Source of the DNA: Pampus argenteus
Taxonomy: Eukaryota > Chordata > Actinopteri > Scombriformes > Stromateidae
Length of the DNA: 64,000 bases
Assembly: GCA_036937835.1 (NCBI GenBank)
Contig: CM072870.1
Coordinates: 22,146,001 to 22,210,000, forward strand
Direction of reading: 5' to 3'
A model generated the notes under the pieces. That model made no database searches. It saw only the letters and a list, made by a program, of their open reading frames with translations, and was not told the DNA's origin. Positions 40,688 through 55,107 of this stretch are shown here, piece by piece. A program made the translations under genes and the position numbers. Each line of letters begins with the position of its first letter. Within the stretch, counting starts at the first letter, position 1.

Positions 40688-42043
40688 GGTGTGGTGGGTG
40701 TGTTTGCTGGATAATTGTCATCAGTGTCCAGAGTTTGGTTAGATGCTGCTTGCTTTGGTTGGATGGAGACATCCTGTTGCAGAACACATGATTCATGGAG
40801 TGACAGCGGTGTTGGTGGAGGCTCATCCCTCCACGCTGGAGCAGCTTTTCTGACTGATGTCATCTGTCGTGTTTGCGGTTCTGTTACAGTTTGGCCTGCG
40901 TACTAGTACTGATGCAGAACTCCAACTATCACGCCTTTAACACAAACATGGTGGCTGTTGTAGAAACAGGAGGGTCCTGTAATGAAGCCACGCAGCTCAG
41001 GGTCTCCAGAAGTACGACACATCACTGCATTCGTGGCTTTTTGATCTGATAATTGATTAATTGTTCAGTGAAAGCGATCTGTAGAAGTCACCACAGGTTT
41101 GAGGGAATAGCAACAGGCATTTTTTCTCTATTTCAGCAGCCCTGAAGCGGCCTGTTAGTCTGCTCATGTTGTATCTACCACAGTGTAGAAGTCTGTCAGG
41201 CTGAAAGTATCAAACATGTCTTTAACTCTTAACTCTGTGCAGCTTTTAGTCGACTTTTGAGTATATTTGTCACCTAAAACATGTAGTTTCCATCTATAAT
41301 AATACATACAAGACAAACTGTTTCTTGTAGCCTGGCTGGACTTCACATTCCCCCTCGTCTTTGTTTTCGCTGTCAGGCTGCCATTATTCATGCTGTGTCA
41401 CTCTGCCTCCAGCTGCCATTACACAATCCCTCAGATATTCAGAGGAGCTGAAGCTTTTTTCCCCCCTCAGATGTGAATCCGCTGCTCTCCACAAAGAGAG
41501 GAAGCTGCTGCTCGGGCGGCTCTCTGCTGGAAACCCACCTGGTGTTTACTGGGACTGACTCAAGTGTCCTGAGAACGTTTCACCATTAACCCAGCACCGA
41601 ATGGGAAAGAGGACGTGTGGTTGTATGAGTGAATCTGTATGTTTATGGTGTATACGCTCTTACTCGTATCATCCAGGTATGATGGCATGCAGGCGTCAAA
41701 CAGGCTCCGCCGCTTCTTAAAAAGGTCTCACGACTTTATTTTTTGTTTTTAGAAAAGCAACCGGCGAAGCAGCTCCTGATCTTTAATAACCAGTGAGTCA
41801 CGGAGAGAGAATGAGATGAAATGATTAAAGTAATTATCTGATTATTAAAATGGGCGATTAATATTCTACCAACTGACTAATCGAGATTTACTAATTTGAT
41901 TCATTGTCTGATCTTGTCATCTATCGAAATGTGTTTTATAAACTAGTTTGATCCTTGTTGATGTCGGCTGTGTCCCTCTATATATGTATATATATATATC
42001 TATACCTGTCTGTCTAGTAATGTGTGTTTGACACCATACGTAG

Positions 42044-42074
<31 letters not shown>

Positions 42075-45000
42075 TCAAAACTAAAGTACCCAAACAAACA
42101 TTTACATTCCCTTTAGGTGACTTTCATTGATTATTTCTTATTTGTCACTTTAATTAATTCAACCTATAGACCTGCAGCTGCTCTGTGTTTAAACTCCGAC
42201 GCTTATGTTAACGTTGAAGGAGCAGCAGGTCCCTCCTGAGTAGTCGACAGATGAGTGTTTAAAATATGCGGTCGGCAATTTGGGAAAACAGGTTTTAACA
42301 AAAGCTGCTAAAAAGTGAAATGTTTTCATCACACTGTAGGTTTATTCAATGCAGCAGCCGCAGCAGTTTGTTTACCTCCACCCACAACCTGGATTATTCC
42401 ATAGGTGTGGCTCTTTATGTCTCATCTACCTGCAGCAGGTGTAACATACTGCAGCTATACGCTAACCCAGCTGAGACTAATGCAGGAAGCTTATAATGTT
42501 TTATATTAAAGAGGAAACACTAAATATTAGGATGCATCTTATTCTGATGTGTAAACAAACAACAACATCACCTGTGAACAAAATCCAGTGTTGTTGTATC
42601 AGTTGTCAAAACCTGGCGCCTACATTACCCACAATGCAACGTGACCACCTACAGTTCAGTTTGTGTTATGCTGATAGAGGCAAATCCACCGATGTGTAAA
42701 ATGAACCAGGCCTTTTTTAGTTCTTTTAATGCAGTCAAATGTCAGTTTGACCTTTTTTAGACCAGTGCATGCTGGGATACCGTAGCTTCCAGTGTTGTTG
42801 TTTTTAATGGCACTTGTGTCTTTGTCTGCATCGCTTTATATAATGTGTGATATAATAATAACACTGCTTTGCATAGTATTGATATATTTGAATTGGAGAC
42901 AGCAGTTGAGAAGGAGGCAGATGGCTCAAACTGGCACATCTACAGTCCCCGAAAACAACAAAAAACAAACCAGTTACTGTGAATAATCTGTGGTTAAGAG
43001 AAAAGAGGGCTGGATTATATGTTTCAAGACTTTTTACAAACTATATTAAATAGATATTGCTCCAACTGGAGGAACAGAAACGCTTAATGTTTACAATAAA
43101 TCTCATTATTTGCTGAAATCCTCCCGCTTGAGAAGCTGTCGAAGGTCTTCTGAACGTGTGTCTGAACATTTCATCCCTCCTGCAGCCTCCTTCCTGTCAC
43201 ACAGCGTTTGCATAACCATTTAACCTGATAAGGGAAGACGGTAAACAAACAGCGGCTGGAGATATTTTGCATGAAGCAGCATCAGATCAGATGAAGGACG
43301 ACGTCACAGCAATTCAAATCACCTCCGAGCAGAACGGAGGTGAAGAAAAAAACAGTGTTGAGGAATAAAATTCTGCCCTCTCGGTGCAGATTAATGTGGA
43401 AATCAGCGTCTGTAAGATGAAACCTGCAGCGTTTATGATCCTCCCAGAGTGACTCACAGCTTCTGCTTTAAACCTCCATCCTGACTGGATGTTGATGAGC
43501 AGGCTGCAGTTCACATCGCTGCACCGGCTGTAACATAAGCTGAGTATTTATTGCAGTGTCCTGTGAGGACTCGGTGTTGTCTCATTGGAAATGTATTTGG
43601 GAATATTTCATGTTTTACATCCTGGAATCGTTTCAGGCGTCTTTTTTTTTCTCTTTCTGTCGTTCTCTATGGACTCATCACTGTTTTAAACTGAAGCGTA
43701 CATCTGCACCAACAACAACAGAGCTGCAATACAAAAAAAAAAAAAAAGGATATTCATGGGAGAAAAAGTAAAGTTTATAGTGTCGGTGGAAAGACTGTGA
43801 CTCTGCAGAACGTCTGTGTTTTAGATCAGACGATCTGCAGGTTTTTAATTTCAACTGAAGATTTTAATCAACTGATTAACACTTAATTAAGATATTTAGT
43901 ATATTTTGACCTGTGGTGCTGGTTTACAGATGACTGACAAGCCAATAAAAAGACAGAACAAATGTTGAAAAGAAGAAAACTAGTCAGCAACAATTCTGAT
44001 AATCGATTTAAGAGTTTCTTAAATGTGTCCAGAGGTGATTATTAAAAATGAAATCTAATGGAAATCTGCCCGGTAGATGTTAAGACATGTATGGAGCAGA
44101 TCGATTGGACAGACTCGGCACCAGGAAGGGGAATTAAAAACAGCATCAGAGTGGAGAGTAACGGGAGCAGGAAGTCCACAGCCAGCTCGTTAATGTGTGT
44201 GTTGATTAGCTGATCAGTTGAGGAAACGAGGTCAACGGAGGACACGAGAGAGACGCCGCCAACCTTTAAAACGCTGCATTGTTTAGACTCGAGGAAAAAA
44301 CAAGTTTGCAGCGGCTGATGAAGAATGAACCAGCAACACCTTAAACTGACCTGTGATTTACCCCCGAAGCATTTTAGACACCTGAATCCAAACCGAGATG
44401 TTTGATAGGTTCAAAAGCCCTTAAATCAATCAAAATCAATTAGATTTTAAGGGATATATCATGACTTTCCCCTTAAATTAACACATTCATTTGCATCCAT
44501 TATTAATTTATATTATAAATGTCTCTGAATTAAAGGTGCAAATGAAGAAGATTTTTCAAGTTAAATTATTCAGATAATACGTTAACATTATAACAGTGTG
44601 ATGGAGCGCCATAGTTTCTGTTGCCATAGTGATGTGGAGCACGTTTGTGTGGCCTTCATCCATCCAGCAGCTACCCAGCAAGACAACGACAGAGACAGAT
44701 CAGTCCCAACATTAACACTCGGCGTACGGTGACGGAGTGAATAAACAGCAGCTGCACGCTCAGGCATGTTTATCCATTAAGTGGCAGATGAGTCACAGGG
44801 AATTAACTATAATAGTTTGTGGATATTGAGCTTTAAAGCTGGGTAAATACTTATTTAATACATCTTGATGATTGTGATGGCGGTTTGCAGCCGTGCAGAG
44901 AGAAAGCAGGAAGCCTTTTGAGAGGTTTTAGTCTGTCTGTATGCTGAGCTTTGTTTGGGTTTTTATCCTTAGAAACTGAATCCCCCTGCGTCAGGAATCT

Positions 45001-45363
45001 GGCCTGGTTTTTAGCAGGAACACAGTTGAAACCTGAGACATTTTTTTTTTCCTTTTCTCTCAGCGATCTTGTGAATGTGCTGCCAGCAGTCATAGTTGAC
45101 GAACCACAGCAGAGAGAGAAGACAGCGTGAAGAGATCTGGTGGATGCTGCATAGTGAGAGCGGCCTTGGAGTCTCGGACAGAGACGCTCTGATTGAACAC
45201 TTAAAAGTTACTCATAAACTCCAGAAAGAAGCTAACGAGCGCTAACAGCAGCCTCCATGACCTGATTACAGTATTGTGCAGGAATCATTGTGTGTGATAT
45301 CATCTGGTGTTTGTTAGTCAGGCTGGAGGAAGACTGGAGATGGAAAATAAGTGTCAAGTTGTT

Positions 45364-45397
<34 letters not shown>

Positions 45398-47792
45398 GCT
45401 TTTGGCAAAATGATGCACAAACTTCCAAAACAAAAATATTCAGCTCCTTATGGTTTGTTTTAGCAAAGCTGCTTTTATGCAGATGGATCTGAACGGAATA
45501 AAGTTGATGCAGTTAGCGTAGCTTAGCATAAAGAATGGAAGCAGAGGGAAACTGCTAGCCAAATACTAGCCAGGGTGATGATGCAGCGTTCGTATTTGTT
45601 TATTGCTGCCTGATGACTTTTCTCCTGCATAATCCCAGTTTGCACAAACTTCAAAACTATTAAAAATATTAGTAGATTTGTATAATCGTTCCTACCGTGT
45701 TGGTCTGAAATATAACCGGGCATTTTAAAGGTGCTTTTTGTATTGGTCCAGGTTCTATTATATATAAATATAAATCTGAACTTTTCTCTGCAGGCCAGGC
45801 CGAGGCCGAGCTGAAGGGCTTCAGTCCGTACTACAGGAAGCAGTTCTCGGTGTCCCGCTTCTCTGAGGTAGAAGATGACCTGGAGCAGCACAAGGAGAAG
45901 ATCACACAGCTGCTCAAACAACGGGTGCGAGTCTGAATGTTTGTCTGAGTCAGCAGGAGACAGTTTTAAAATATGTCCTGATGAGACTGAGGTTTGCTTC
46001 CAATCAGTCCAATCAGCACGTCTGCAGGCGGGACTGATATCTGTGATGTTATCAGGCTGTCAGGGCGTTTTTTATAATAAAAATAAGACAGTATAAGGAT
46101 ATAAAAACCTACAATAACTGATTTCAAACATCTGTGACATGATGGATCAATAAACTAAGAGCTTTTATTTACCTAAATTGCAAAGAGAAGGAGACCTTTT
46201 ATTAATTTTTATCATTTTTGGGCTATTTTACGCCTTTCTTTATTAGATAGTAACAGTCAAAAGATGACAGAATATGAAACAAACAACGTGAGCTGGTTAT
46301 AAGACACGTTTCCATGTGAAAGTACATTTTCACCAAACATTTTTAGAAAATTGGCAAATTCAAGCATGTTTTCATCCAGTACGTGTTTCAGAAGAAGAGG
46401 ACACAACAAGCAGCAGTGTGGAAATAGAAAAACCTTTCTGTTTGTTCTCGATCTCTTGTGTACTTGTTGCCATTTTTGTGGCAGTTTGTGTCACTCTGGA
46501 AGTTTTCCGGCTCCACTTTAGGTAAAAACAATCATCAAGCCTGAACTATTTAATCAACAGCCGTGGTTTGTTTGTTCACATGTGTTCACCAGGAGGCACC
46601 AGAAGGAGGTGAGGTGCTGTACGAGGAGGCCGTGCTTTACTTTGACGACACCAGGAAGTGGAGGGAGAGGTATGTGGTGGTGAGAGCCAACTACTGCCTG
46701 GAGTGTCACGACGGCCTGGAGGTGAGCCCGCGCGGCCATCTGGTATTAATCCGACACGACAAAATGTCACAGTTAAATAATCTCACTTCTTCTTCTTCTT
46801 CTTCTTCTGCTGTTTCTATTTTAATCAGACTTTCGTTAAAGGGGTTCCTCCGCGTCACAAGCTGCTGCCTACAGGGGGCACTGTTCTGACCACAGAGGAG
46901 AAATACATGGCCATGGTGGACAAATGCTTCCCTGATGACACCAGTGAGTAATTCTCTTATCTATTAATTATGCTTCAAAGCAGCTGTTGGTTTGGCTCAT
47001 GAAACAGGTGTGATCAGGTGTGTAGACGCAGGTTGATGTGGGGTCACATGGTGAACCTGATCTCTGTGTGTGTCGTGGAGCGTTTGTGGGAAACCTGGCA
47101 GTAAATTCCTTGAACACAGAGCGTGGCCTGTTCGAACCTGCCTGCAGCACAGTGACAAATACTTCTGGCCTGTTCCTTTAAGACTCATCATTTTTTTGTT
47201 TTTCAAAAAGCAGGGAGAATAAAGTTAAAGCTGGATGTTGTTTCAGAAAACAACAACAGCATCTTTTTTGAGGGTGTCTTATTAAATTAGGGGTGTTTAT
47301 CACGTCTCCTGCAGCAGAGAACCATCAGAAAAATCCATAAAAAAAGTGGAAAACAGTCAAACGAGTCCAGAGAGCTATAACGGATAATAAAGCATGAACT
47401 ATGCCAGTAGGATTTATTGCCTTTTTTTTCACGTTGTCTTCTGTGTATTCTGTGCCATAAAACAGATTTGGATTTTTAACTGCTGCTCCAGCAAAAAAAT
47501 AACTTAATCAGCAGATTAATATGTGGAATATGTACGGAGTGAAACAATAGAACAAGTAAGAGTTGGCACCGTCTTTGCTCCCATCTGAGCTGCTTTTAGC
47601 TTTAAATGTAAGCTGCATATTTGGTGGTTTGTTTTTGTTTGTTTATTGTTTTTGCAGAGAAAAATTCAGACAAACACATTTTAATTACAGCATGACTTCT
47701 GCATTATGTCAGTTGTCATGTCGCTGCACGAGTGCATGTTTGTGTGCAAACAGTCGAATGGCACCGTTACGTCAGACAAGTCCGACTGTTTA

Positions 47793-47839
<47 letters not shown>

Positions 47840-49195
47840 TTGAACACTTGCAGGCATGTTGTGTGTTCTGGGAAAAGCAATGCAAGAAAACAAAGTCGAA
47901 TTTAATAAAGATTAAGTGTCAAGTTTCTCCCCGACAACCAAAACAACTAGTGGAGAAGACGTGTGTTTCCATTTGTTGCTGTGGAAACGGGTCGTACGAA
48001 GGTCTCCAGAGGGAGCTGATGATGTCATGGATGATGTCACGTTCAGGGCTGGGTGTGTGGAGTTAGAAAGAAATGAGGTCATTGGGCGCAGTCTCTTCAT
48101 GTGGGTGTGGTCATGTGACTTCTGTCAATCTTACATCTTGGATTTTTGTCCAGAGCTGCAACAACTAGTTGATTAATCGATTCGAAGATCAATTGGCAGC
48201 TATTTTAATAATCTCTTTATTGCTTTGAGCACATTTTTAAGAGGAAATTTAAATCGTTAAATAAGAATATTTCCTGGTGACCTTGAACTGAAAATCTTTG
48301 AGTTGTTGTCTGATGTTCAGGACAAAACAAGACGTTTCTCGCTGCATCTTGGGACATTTTTTCTTTTGAACTAATTGATTAATGGAGAAATTAACCTTGT
48401 TACTGTTTCAGATGTAAAAGAGGACTTTGCTCCGCCTCTGTCGGGGATGCCGGGACAGTTTCCCGTCTACCTGCGTCTTCCCTACAGGAGAGACTCCTAC
48501 TTCTGCTTCAAACAGCAGGCGAAGCAGGCCGCCTTCCTCTCCATCCTGTCAGACTGCATCCGACACCAGAACCAAGGTGGGACTCTCCACATCCGCACCG
48601 ATCACACAATAAATAATCTCTAAAGCAGCGTTTGATAACTCACAGAGACAGAGTCTGATAGGCTTTGGCTGTACAGCATCTCTTGAACCACTTTCAGCAG
48701 TTGCTATGGCAACAGATGCACCACACCAGGTCCGTCGGAGGATTTTTAATCACGTTGAAGCTGAACTCTGCCGTGTGCAGCCGAGCACGTTGTCGGAGCG
48801 TTGAAATAGATTCAGCTGATGAAAGATCTGCCACTTTAACCAATAATTAACTTGATTTATTCTTTGACGTGCATTTATTTATTTATTTTGGTCCGTCAGA
48901 CTTCCTGAAGAAGACGACGTGTGAGGTTCAGGCCTTCCTCAAAGCCATCCAGCTGTACAGGCAGGACAAAGGCAGATACGAGGCCTGGGACATGCTGATC
49001 GGCAGCGACGTCAGGGTACGTCGCTCAAACACAACACGCGGCACAAAATACGGTCACATAAATGATCTCCTCCCATTAAACAAATAGTTTCCATGAAAAT
49101 ACGCTCGTTTGCTTTCTTTCAGAGAGTAAAATGAGAAGATTTAAGGTGACGTTTAATTCTGGTTTATTACAACACGGTGGCATTAAATATATATA

Positions 49196-49231
<36 letters not shown>

Positions 49232-52200
49232 TGTATGTATGTATGTATGTTTAAAGTCTGATGATTCAAGACACACAAGCAGTCATGTAAACAAACCAAG
49301 GAGGTAAATAAATAAACGTAAAATAACAGATGTTTACAATAAAGTTTTTTTTAATCCTCCAAATAATTGAAGATAAGCTGAAGTTTTGTTTTTTATTGGT
49401 TTTATTGATAAATTGATGCTAAATATTAGATGATAAATGAATGATAATGTTACATATCAGTGTCTGTGGTCTGTTCAGGGACAAAAACATAATTTAATGC
49501 AGGTTTAAGATAAGTGGTTCTGATGTCAGACTAAATATAATAAAAGTTTAACAGAATATTTGCAGGCTGCAGATGGTTTGCATGAATGAGCGATGACGGG
49601 TGTGTTTGAATCTCTTTCCTCCGTCGTTTCTCCGTCTCTGTGCTTCCTGCTCCGTTTCCCCTCTCAGCTCCTTTTTTTTTTTATTTTTTTAAAAGCAGAG
49701 CGTAATGACAACACACAAACGCTCCATTGTGTTGTTGTTGTTGTTCGCATTGTGTTTGTTCAAAATCAGTTGGAGGCGAAAGGAAGTTTGACTTGCTGCA
49801 GGAAGCCTTGGCTGAGGTCGTTTAGTTTCAGCAATAAGTCAGACGCTTCCTGTTTGTTCATGCTCTTCACACACGTGCAGTAAAAATACACGGCAAAGTA
49901 CGCTTACACACATACACACACACGCACACACGAGTCATTAGTGGAATGACTGAAATGTTGGCAACACAAACAGCTTCACCGTGTTTCATAACCAGAGTCA
50001 TAAATCAGCCACGTCAACACGTCAGATTTATATTTAATGCAGAGATCAAACAATGAATCGATTAACTGAAAAACGACATCGTAGTTATCTGAACGTTGAC
50101 GACCTTTTAATAAACCAATCGATTCAACGATTGACAAATTAATGAACGGGTTTGTAAAAATAAGCAGTCAGCTTCCGGTTTGACTGAATCGGTGATGGAA
50201 ATCATCCTCAGCTGCTGTTCTTCCTTCGTGTGTTTCAGGTGATGGCGAACCTGGTGATGGAGCAGCTGCTGCCGTCTCTGGAGAAAGACATGCTGCCTCG
50301 TCTCAAAGCCAAGAAGACGGAGAAGAAGAGAGTCTGGTTTGCTGTGAGTCACCCTGTTCATCCAGCTTTACTTACCTTTTAATATTGTGTTTTTTTTATT
50401 TTGGATTTGCTAACAGCACTTTGCAGAAATGCAGAAATTGTCTTCCTGAAATATCTTTTAACGGCTGTGTTCATGCTCAGACGGTGGAGGCGGCGTACAT
50501 CCTGGTCCAGGAGCATCTGTTGGAGGGACTTTCTGCGCTCAAGGGGGACTGTCGAGTGTCAGTCCGGCAGCAGGAGGTGCTGATCCACTCCGACATGGAC
50601 CAGATCCTCAACTCCAGACAGCAGCTGGAGGACAAAGTCAGAGGTAAAGATCTTATTCTCACAGCATGAACCTGCTGCTGATTGGACGATCATCAGGTTT
50701 AACAGTTTACTGAAAAGGTTTCCTTCCTCCGTTCCTCCTCCAGCCAAGGTATCGGAGCCGGCGGAGAAGCTGTGCTGTGAGAGCGTGCAGCCGTACCTCG
50801 GCTCGGTCCTGGAGGAGCTGATGGAGCCCATCAGCTCCGGTTTCCAGGAGGGACGACAGCTGAGTGAAAGCATGATGGATCGAGTGTGTCAGGACGTCCT
50901 GCAGGGACAAAAGGAGCAGCTGAAAAAGGTTCGCTCACGTTTCTCCTCTTTTAGCTTTCTTTTCTCTCATCAAAGATCAAACAAACTTAGTAGGAAATTA
51001 TTGTTATTTGTTCTTTTATTTATTAGGCTACATTAGCCGCTACTCACATAACACACCTGAACTGTCAGCAGCTGTGTTGCATTGTGGGTAATGTAGGCTG
51101 TTGATCCTGAGTGCCACTGTTACATTTACCGTACTTGATTAGCTTGAATACAACAGGTTGTTGTATTTGTATTCACGTTTTCCGTGTATTTTTATTTCTG
51201 CTCACTCATTCAAATAAAGTGTTAACAGGGTTTCTTTTTAAAGGACACGTCCGGCCATTTATTATTATTCTCATTGTCCATGAATCTCACGTTTAGAGCC
51301 AAACCGACGATGGATTGTGTTTTCAGCTTCGCTCTCGGTCTCTTTGTCTCAGGCTCTCGCTGACATGGCGAAGCCGAACCTGCTGAGCTGCTACCAGAAG
51401 ATCGGCTCCCTGCAGCAGAAACTGCAACACCTGGAGGAGAGATTTGGTTTCTCAAACATCATTGGAGTGATCCACAGCGCGCAGATCGAACTGCAGCAGG
51501 TACCGCTGCACACACACACACACACACACTGCCTCGTCCTTCGCTGCCAGCTGAGTGGGTGGAGGAATTTTCTGACTCAGTAATTTTAAGAAGCAACATT
51601 TATGACTCACCTGTGAATATATGTGTAATTCTATTATTCATCGGATGTGGCCTGTTGGTTCATTTCCAGTGTGTGTGTGTGTGTGTTTTGGGTCAGTAAA
51701 CTGCAGTCTAATGTGATATTGTGTGTTTTTTTTGTTTTTTTTGGTTCAGCTGATGGAGAACGCAGCGTCCACATTCGAGCAGCTGCTCCACAAAGCCGTC
51801 CAGGACAACCCAGACAACGCCGGCTCCGCCATAGAAAAGGCCAAACACAGAGTGCTCAAGGTTCGATCATCACCGAACCTGCTACTGCTGGACACAGATC
51901 GCTTTAAATTAGTTCTGAATTAGGACGGTTTTGTAATATATTTTATTTTAATTGTCTGATTTTATTGACCAATTATGGTACTTAAAGGTTTGTGTGTGTT
52001 CTTCACACCAAAACTACAACAATAAGCTGAAAAGAGACTCTGCATGTACTGACCTTTGACCTCTGTGTGGCCTGCAGCAATATGATTATGACAGCAGTAC
52101 CGTGAGGAAGAGGACCTTCCAGGAGGCTCTGGTGTCCATCACTCTGCCCTTCATCAAGAAGAACCTGGCCCCCACCTGCAAAACGGTGAGTCTCTGGCAC

Positions 52201-53693
52201 ACACAGCGATACAGACTCAACGCATAAACACACACTCGACGTCTCGTTCTCCGTCTACAGGAGCTCCAGGGTCTCGAGCAGTCCGTCTACGCCGACCACT
52301 CCAACTTCATCCATGTGGAGAACGTTTATGAGAGCATCCTCCTCCAAATTCTGGACAAGGAGGTCACAAAAGGTACGATCAAGCTAACAAGTTTCTCTAA
52401 TGTTAAATCAGCGTCGTGCACGTTCTCTCTCTAATGCTTCCTGTTCCTGCTCGTCCTGCAGTGGTGAAGGAGGCGGCGAGCCTGAAGAAATACAACCTGT
52501 TCACAGACAGCAGAGACCTGGTGAGCCGCTCCAGCCGCTCCAGCCTCTCCTCCCCCTCCGTGTCCACCCCGGGCAGCCCCGCCTTGCAGCTGGCCTCCCC
52601 CACTAAAACCTCCTCTGAGCCCACGGCCCCGTCTCCTCTCGTGGTCAACGGTTTGTCTTCCAGCCCCAAGAAGAAGGAGAAAGAAGAGAACACGGTGCAG
52701 AACAAATCCCCTGCAGACGTCACGGTCATGGAGACGCCTCTGGGAGACGTTGAACAGAAAGACGCTGCTGCGAGTGCAGAGCTGCCAGCACCTAAAGCAG
52801 AAGAAGTCATCCAGACAGCAGAAACAACCACCCAGAGTGAGACACAGGACGTTAACAGAGAAGCAGCTGCACAGACTGTGATCGAAGAAGAGAAAGTGAC
52901 CTCCAGTGAAACATCATGTCCTGAGCCAAAGATGCAGAACACAGACGCTGCAAAAGTAGCAGAAATCACTTTGTCAGAAACTCCCACTGTTGTAGAAAGT
53001 ATAAAGACAGACGCAGAAGAAGCAGCAGAAGAAGCAGCAGAAGAAGCAGCAGCAGCAGCGCACAGTGGAGATCCAGAACCTGAACCTGAACCTGCAGGTG
53101 AGCCAGTAACCACTGCAGCAGGATGTACTGGTTCCCAAACTGCAGCCAGTAGTGAAGAGACACAATGCGAGAGCTCAGAAGTCAAGTTAGTGGCTCCATC
53201 TAGTGGTGAAGTGCCTGTACTCACACCCGGCGTTGAGCTGAAGGTAGAAGATGTAGAAGAAGTAGAATTAGCGGTTGCTTCAGACCCTAACTCTCTGGAT
53301 GTGTCAGTAGGAAGCGAGTCGCCGCCCTCAGATGTGGAGTCCATGGAGGAAACGGAAGTGTCGCAGTGCAGCAAAGGCGTCGTCACGACGACCGCTGACG
53401 TTTCAGAGCAGGAGGCTGATCTCAGCAAATCACCTGTGAGCTCAGACGAACCTCCTGAGGAGAAAACCACGAATAAAGAGCCTCAGACAGAAGCTGCGAG
53501 CGGGGACGCTGAAGCAGGTGTCAGCGTGGAGCCTTCGGTGGAGACGGCAGATGCTCATCCTGAACCTGCAGCATCCAGCCCCGAAGCACAGCCTCTGGAC
53601 TGCATCAAGGAGATCCGTGACCTGGTGGTGGAGGTGATCGAGGTGGAGGAGCTGCTGCAGCGTTACCCCAGTGGAGTACCAAAGGAGGAGTGA
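39038..53693 (+). CDS. niban1: Niban apoptosis regulator 1 (FAM129A)
   Basis: Stress-induced cytosolic/membrane-associated protein acting on translation and survival signalling. Fourteen exons join in frame, 957 aa (human 928): 39038-39092, 45794-45924, 46593-46721, 46829-46943, 48412-48576, 48900-49015, 50239-50343, 50481-50643, 50744-50928, 51353-51499, 51750-51860, 52078-52185, 52261-52372, 52462-53693. The start MGISAS fits the N-myristoylation rule (Gly2, Ser6). A PH-like domain spans about 65-200 (KWRERYVVV...). A helical, coiled-coil-prone region follows to about 550, including QYDYDSSTVRKR. The last exon codes a 410-residue disordered acidic tail with EEAAEEAAEEAAAAA and EPEPEP runs, ending in a more ordered IKEIRDLVVEVIEVEELLQR helix. 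Intron 1 is 6.7 kb. Family identity is firm from order and motifs; NIBAN1 over NIBAN2/3 rests on the tail and the trmt1l neighbour. Confidence 0.95.
39093..45793. other. niban1 intron 1
   Basis: 6.7 kb without a supported coding exon. It holds a 12-bp minisatellite (39240-39366), a dispersed repeat relic (about 39940-40215), CA/TG runs (40653-40683, 42043-42071, 45366-45394) and a TTAGCGTAGCTTAGCATA repeat relic (about 45505-45570). Several non-repetitive moderate-GC stretches (about 40420-40530, 41330-41560, 43080-43330) would be the places to look for enhancers. Confidence 0.6.
39240..39366. repeat. 12-bp minisatellite with CpG-containing unit
   Basis: About ten units alternate between ACCGGAGACGCG, ACCGGAGAACCG and ACCGGTGAACCG. 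An ordered block of units appears twice, so a higher-order repeat is present. It lies about 150 bases inside niban1 intron 1. Confidence 0.9.
47796..47838. repeat. (TG)n microsatellite in niban1 intron 4
   Basis: A TG run of about 43 bases, far from either splice site. Intron 4 (46944-48411) also holds a dispersed repeat relic at about 48148-48400 and nothing else I can support. Confidence 0.9.
49186..49252. repeat. (TA)n-(TGTA)n microsatellite in niban1 intron 6
   Basis: A short TA run passes into a tetranucleotide GTAT run. The rest of intron 6 (49016-50238) is AT-rich with no gene seen. Confidence 0.9.
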
Positions 53694-54111
53694 AGCGTCA
53701 CAGGACGGACGAACATGGGCCGACTGTCCTTCCAGCAGGATGAAGGACAAAATAACTAAAGATGAATATTAGAACATAAATCTTCCATTTGTCCCCGTCA
53801 GTGTCCTCCGGTGGAAACGGGGACATTTTCTCTGAGCAGAAACAGAGACTCACAAACGCTTCCATGAACATTTTATGCATGAAATTATGGTAAATTATTT
53901 ATATAAATCAATATCATTTACACAAATCAGTTGTCAGGTGTAAAAAAAACAAACAAACAAACAAACAAAAAAGTTTCATTCACTGACTTTGAAATATTTT
54001 TTTAACATTAAAATTATTTTAGCGACAGATTTATAAAATCTAGATTTAGAACTATTTTATTAAAAAAAAGTTATAATAAAGACATATTTTACTGTGGTAG
54101 AGTCCACTGTA

Positions 54112-54665
54112 AAGGAATAGTTCAACATTTTTTAGGAAATATGCTTTTGTTGTGAGTTTAAATAAGAAGATGGGTATTAATCAGGTTTAATTATAATAAT
54201 CAAAGTCTATTTATAAAGCAGCACAAAGGACAATAAATAATAATAAAGACTGCAAGCTGGTAAACGTGAGGAAGGGAAATCCATTCAGCATGTTTGTTAG
54301 ACCTTAATGTTGCGTTCCAGACCTGTAGGAGATGTCGTAATTACGGGTTTCTGACCTTCCTAGCCTAGCTTAGCATGGAGACGTGAACGTAGGTGGAAAC
54401 TCTGTCCACAGTTCAGTCATTAACATGTTTGTCTTCAATCTGAACACAAACAGAAATGTTAAATTTTAAAAATAATAATTTGGGGTGACTGTTACATGTT
54501 GGAAACTTTTCTCTTTTTTTTACACATCCGTTTGTGTTCGGATGAAACGAGATAAATCGTGTTTTTCGGTGAGCTTTGGCGCCGTCGGCAGACATGAGAC
54601 CAACATCCATCTTCTGACCTATAAAGTGAATAAGCACGTTTTCCTAAAATGTCAAACTATTCCTT
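54112..54665. mobile_element. MITE-like element with terminal inverted repeats in the niban1 3' UTR
   Basis: The left end AAGGAATAGTTCAACATTTT is mirrored at the right end, whose reverse complement reads AAGGAATAGTTTGACATTTT. A TA dinucleotide flanks both ends (54110-54111, 54666-54667), as for Tc1/mariner-type target duplications. The inside has TTAGCATGGAGACG-type text seen in other repeat relics here. There is no transposase frame, so it would be non-autonomous. Confidence 0.75.
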
Positions 54666-55107
54666 TAAACAAGCTAGACGAGAACGCAGTAATCGATTTT
54701 TTTTTAAATTAGAGTTTTAGATAGTTCAGAAATCATTATAAAAGATGTTTTAATATATTTAACCACATTAACTGGATCAATATTGGAGCCAAATTCTTAC
54801 TGAAGCTGTTAGTTTGAGAACATCGTTTCTTAATATTTCTGCTTAACGTGACTTTTTTTTTGACCTACTGAAGGATTTTTTGTCTTTTTTTTTTAAAGGG
54901 AAACTGAAGAAGTAGCTCTTCAAAGTGCCTTCACAGTATCTCCGTGTTGCCTTAGATGAAGCAAACCGACCTGTCATGTGGATGCGGTTGCCATAGAAAC
55001 TAGTCTGTGAATACCTGAGCTCCACCAAGTGCCTGTTACCTGTGTAGAGAAACGTTTTAGTACAGGGAGGAAATATTGAATGTTAATGGAAACAGTGTGG
55101 AAATATT

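Noticed and set aside
52403..53470. 355-codon open frame antisense to the niban1 last exon
   Set aside because: The sense strand continues the NIBAN1 reading frame into its acidic tail, and the antisense Ser-rich frame is a by-product of GAA/GAG/CAG-rich codons.
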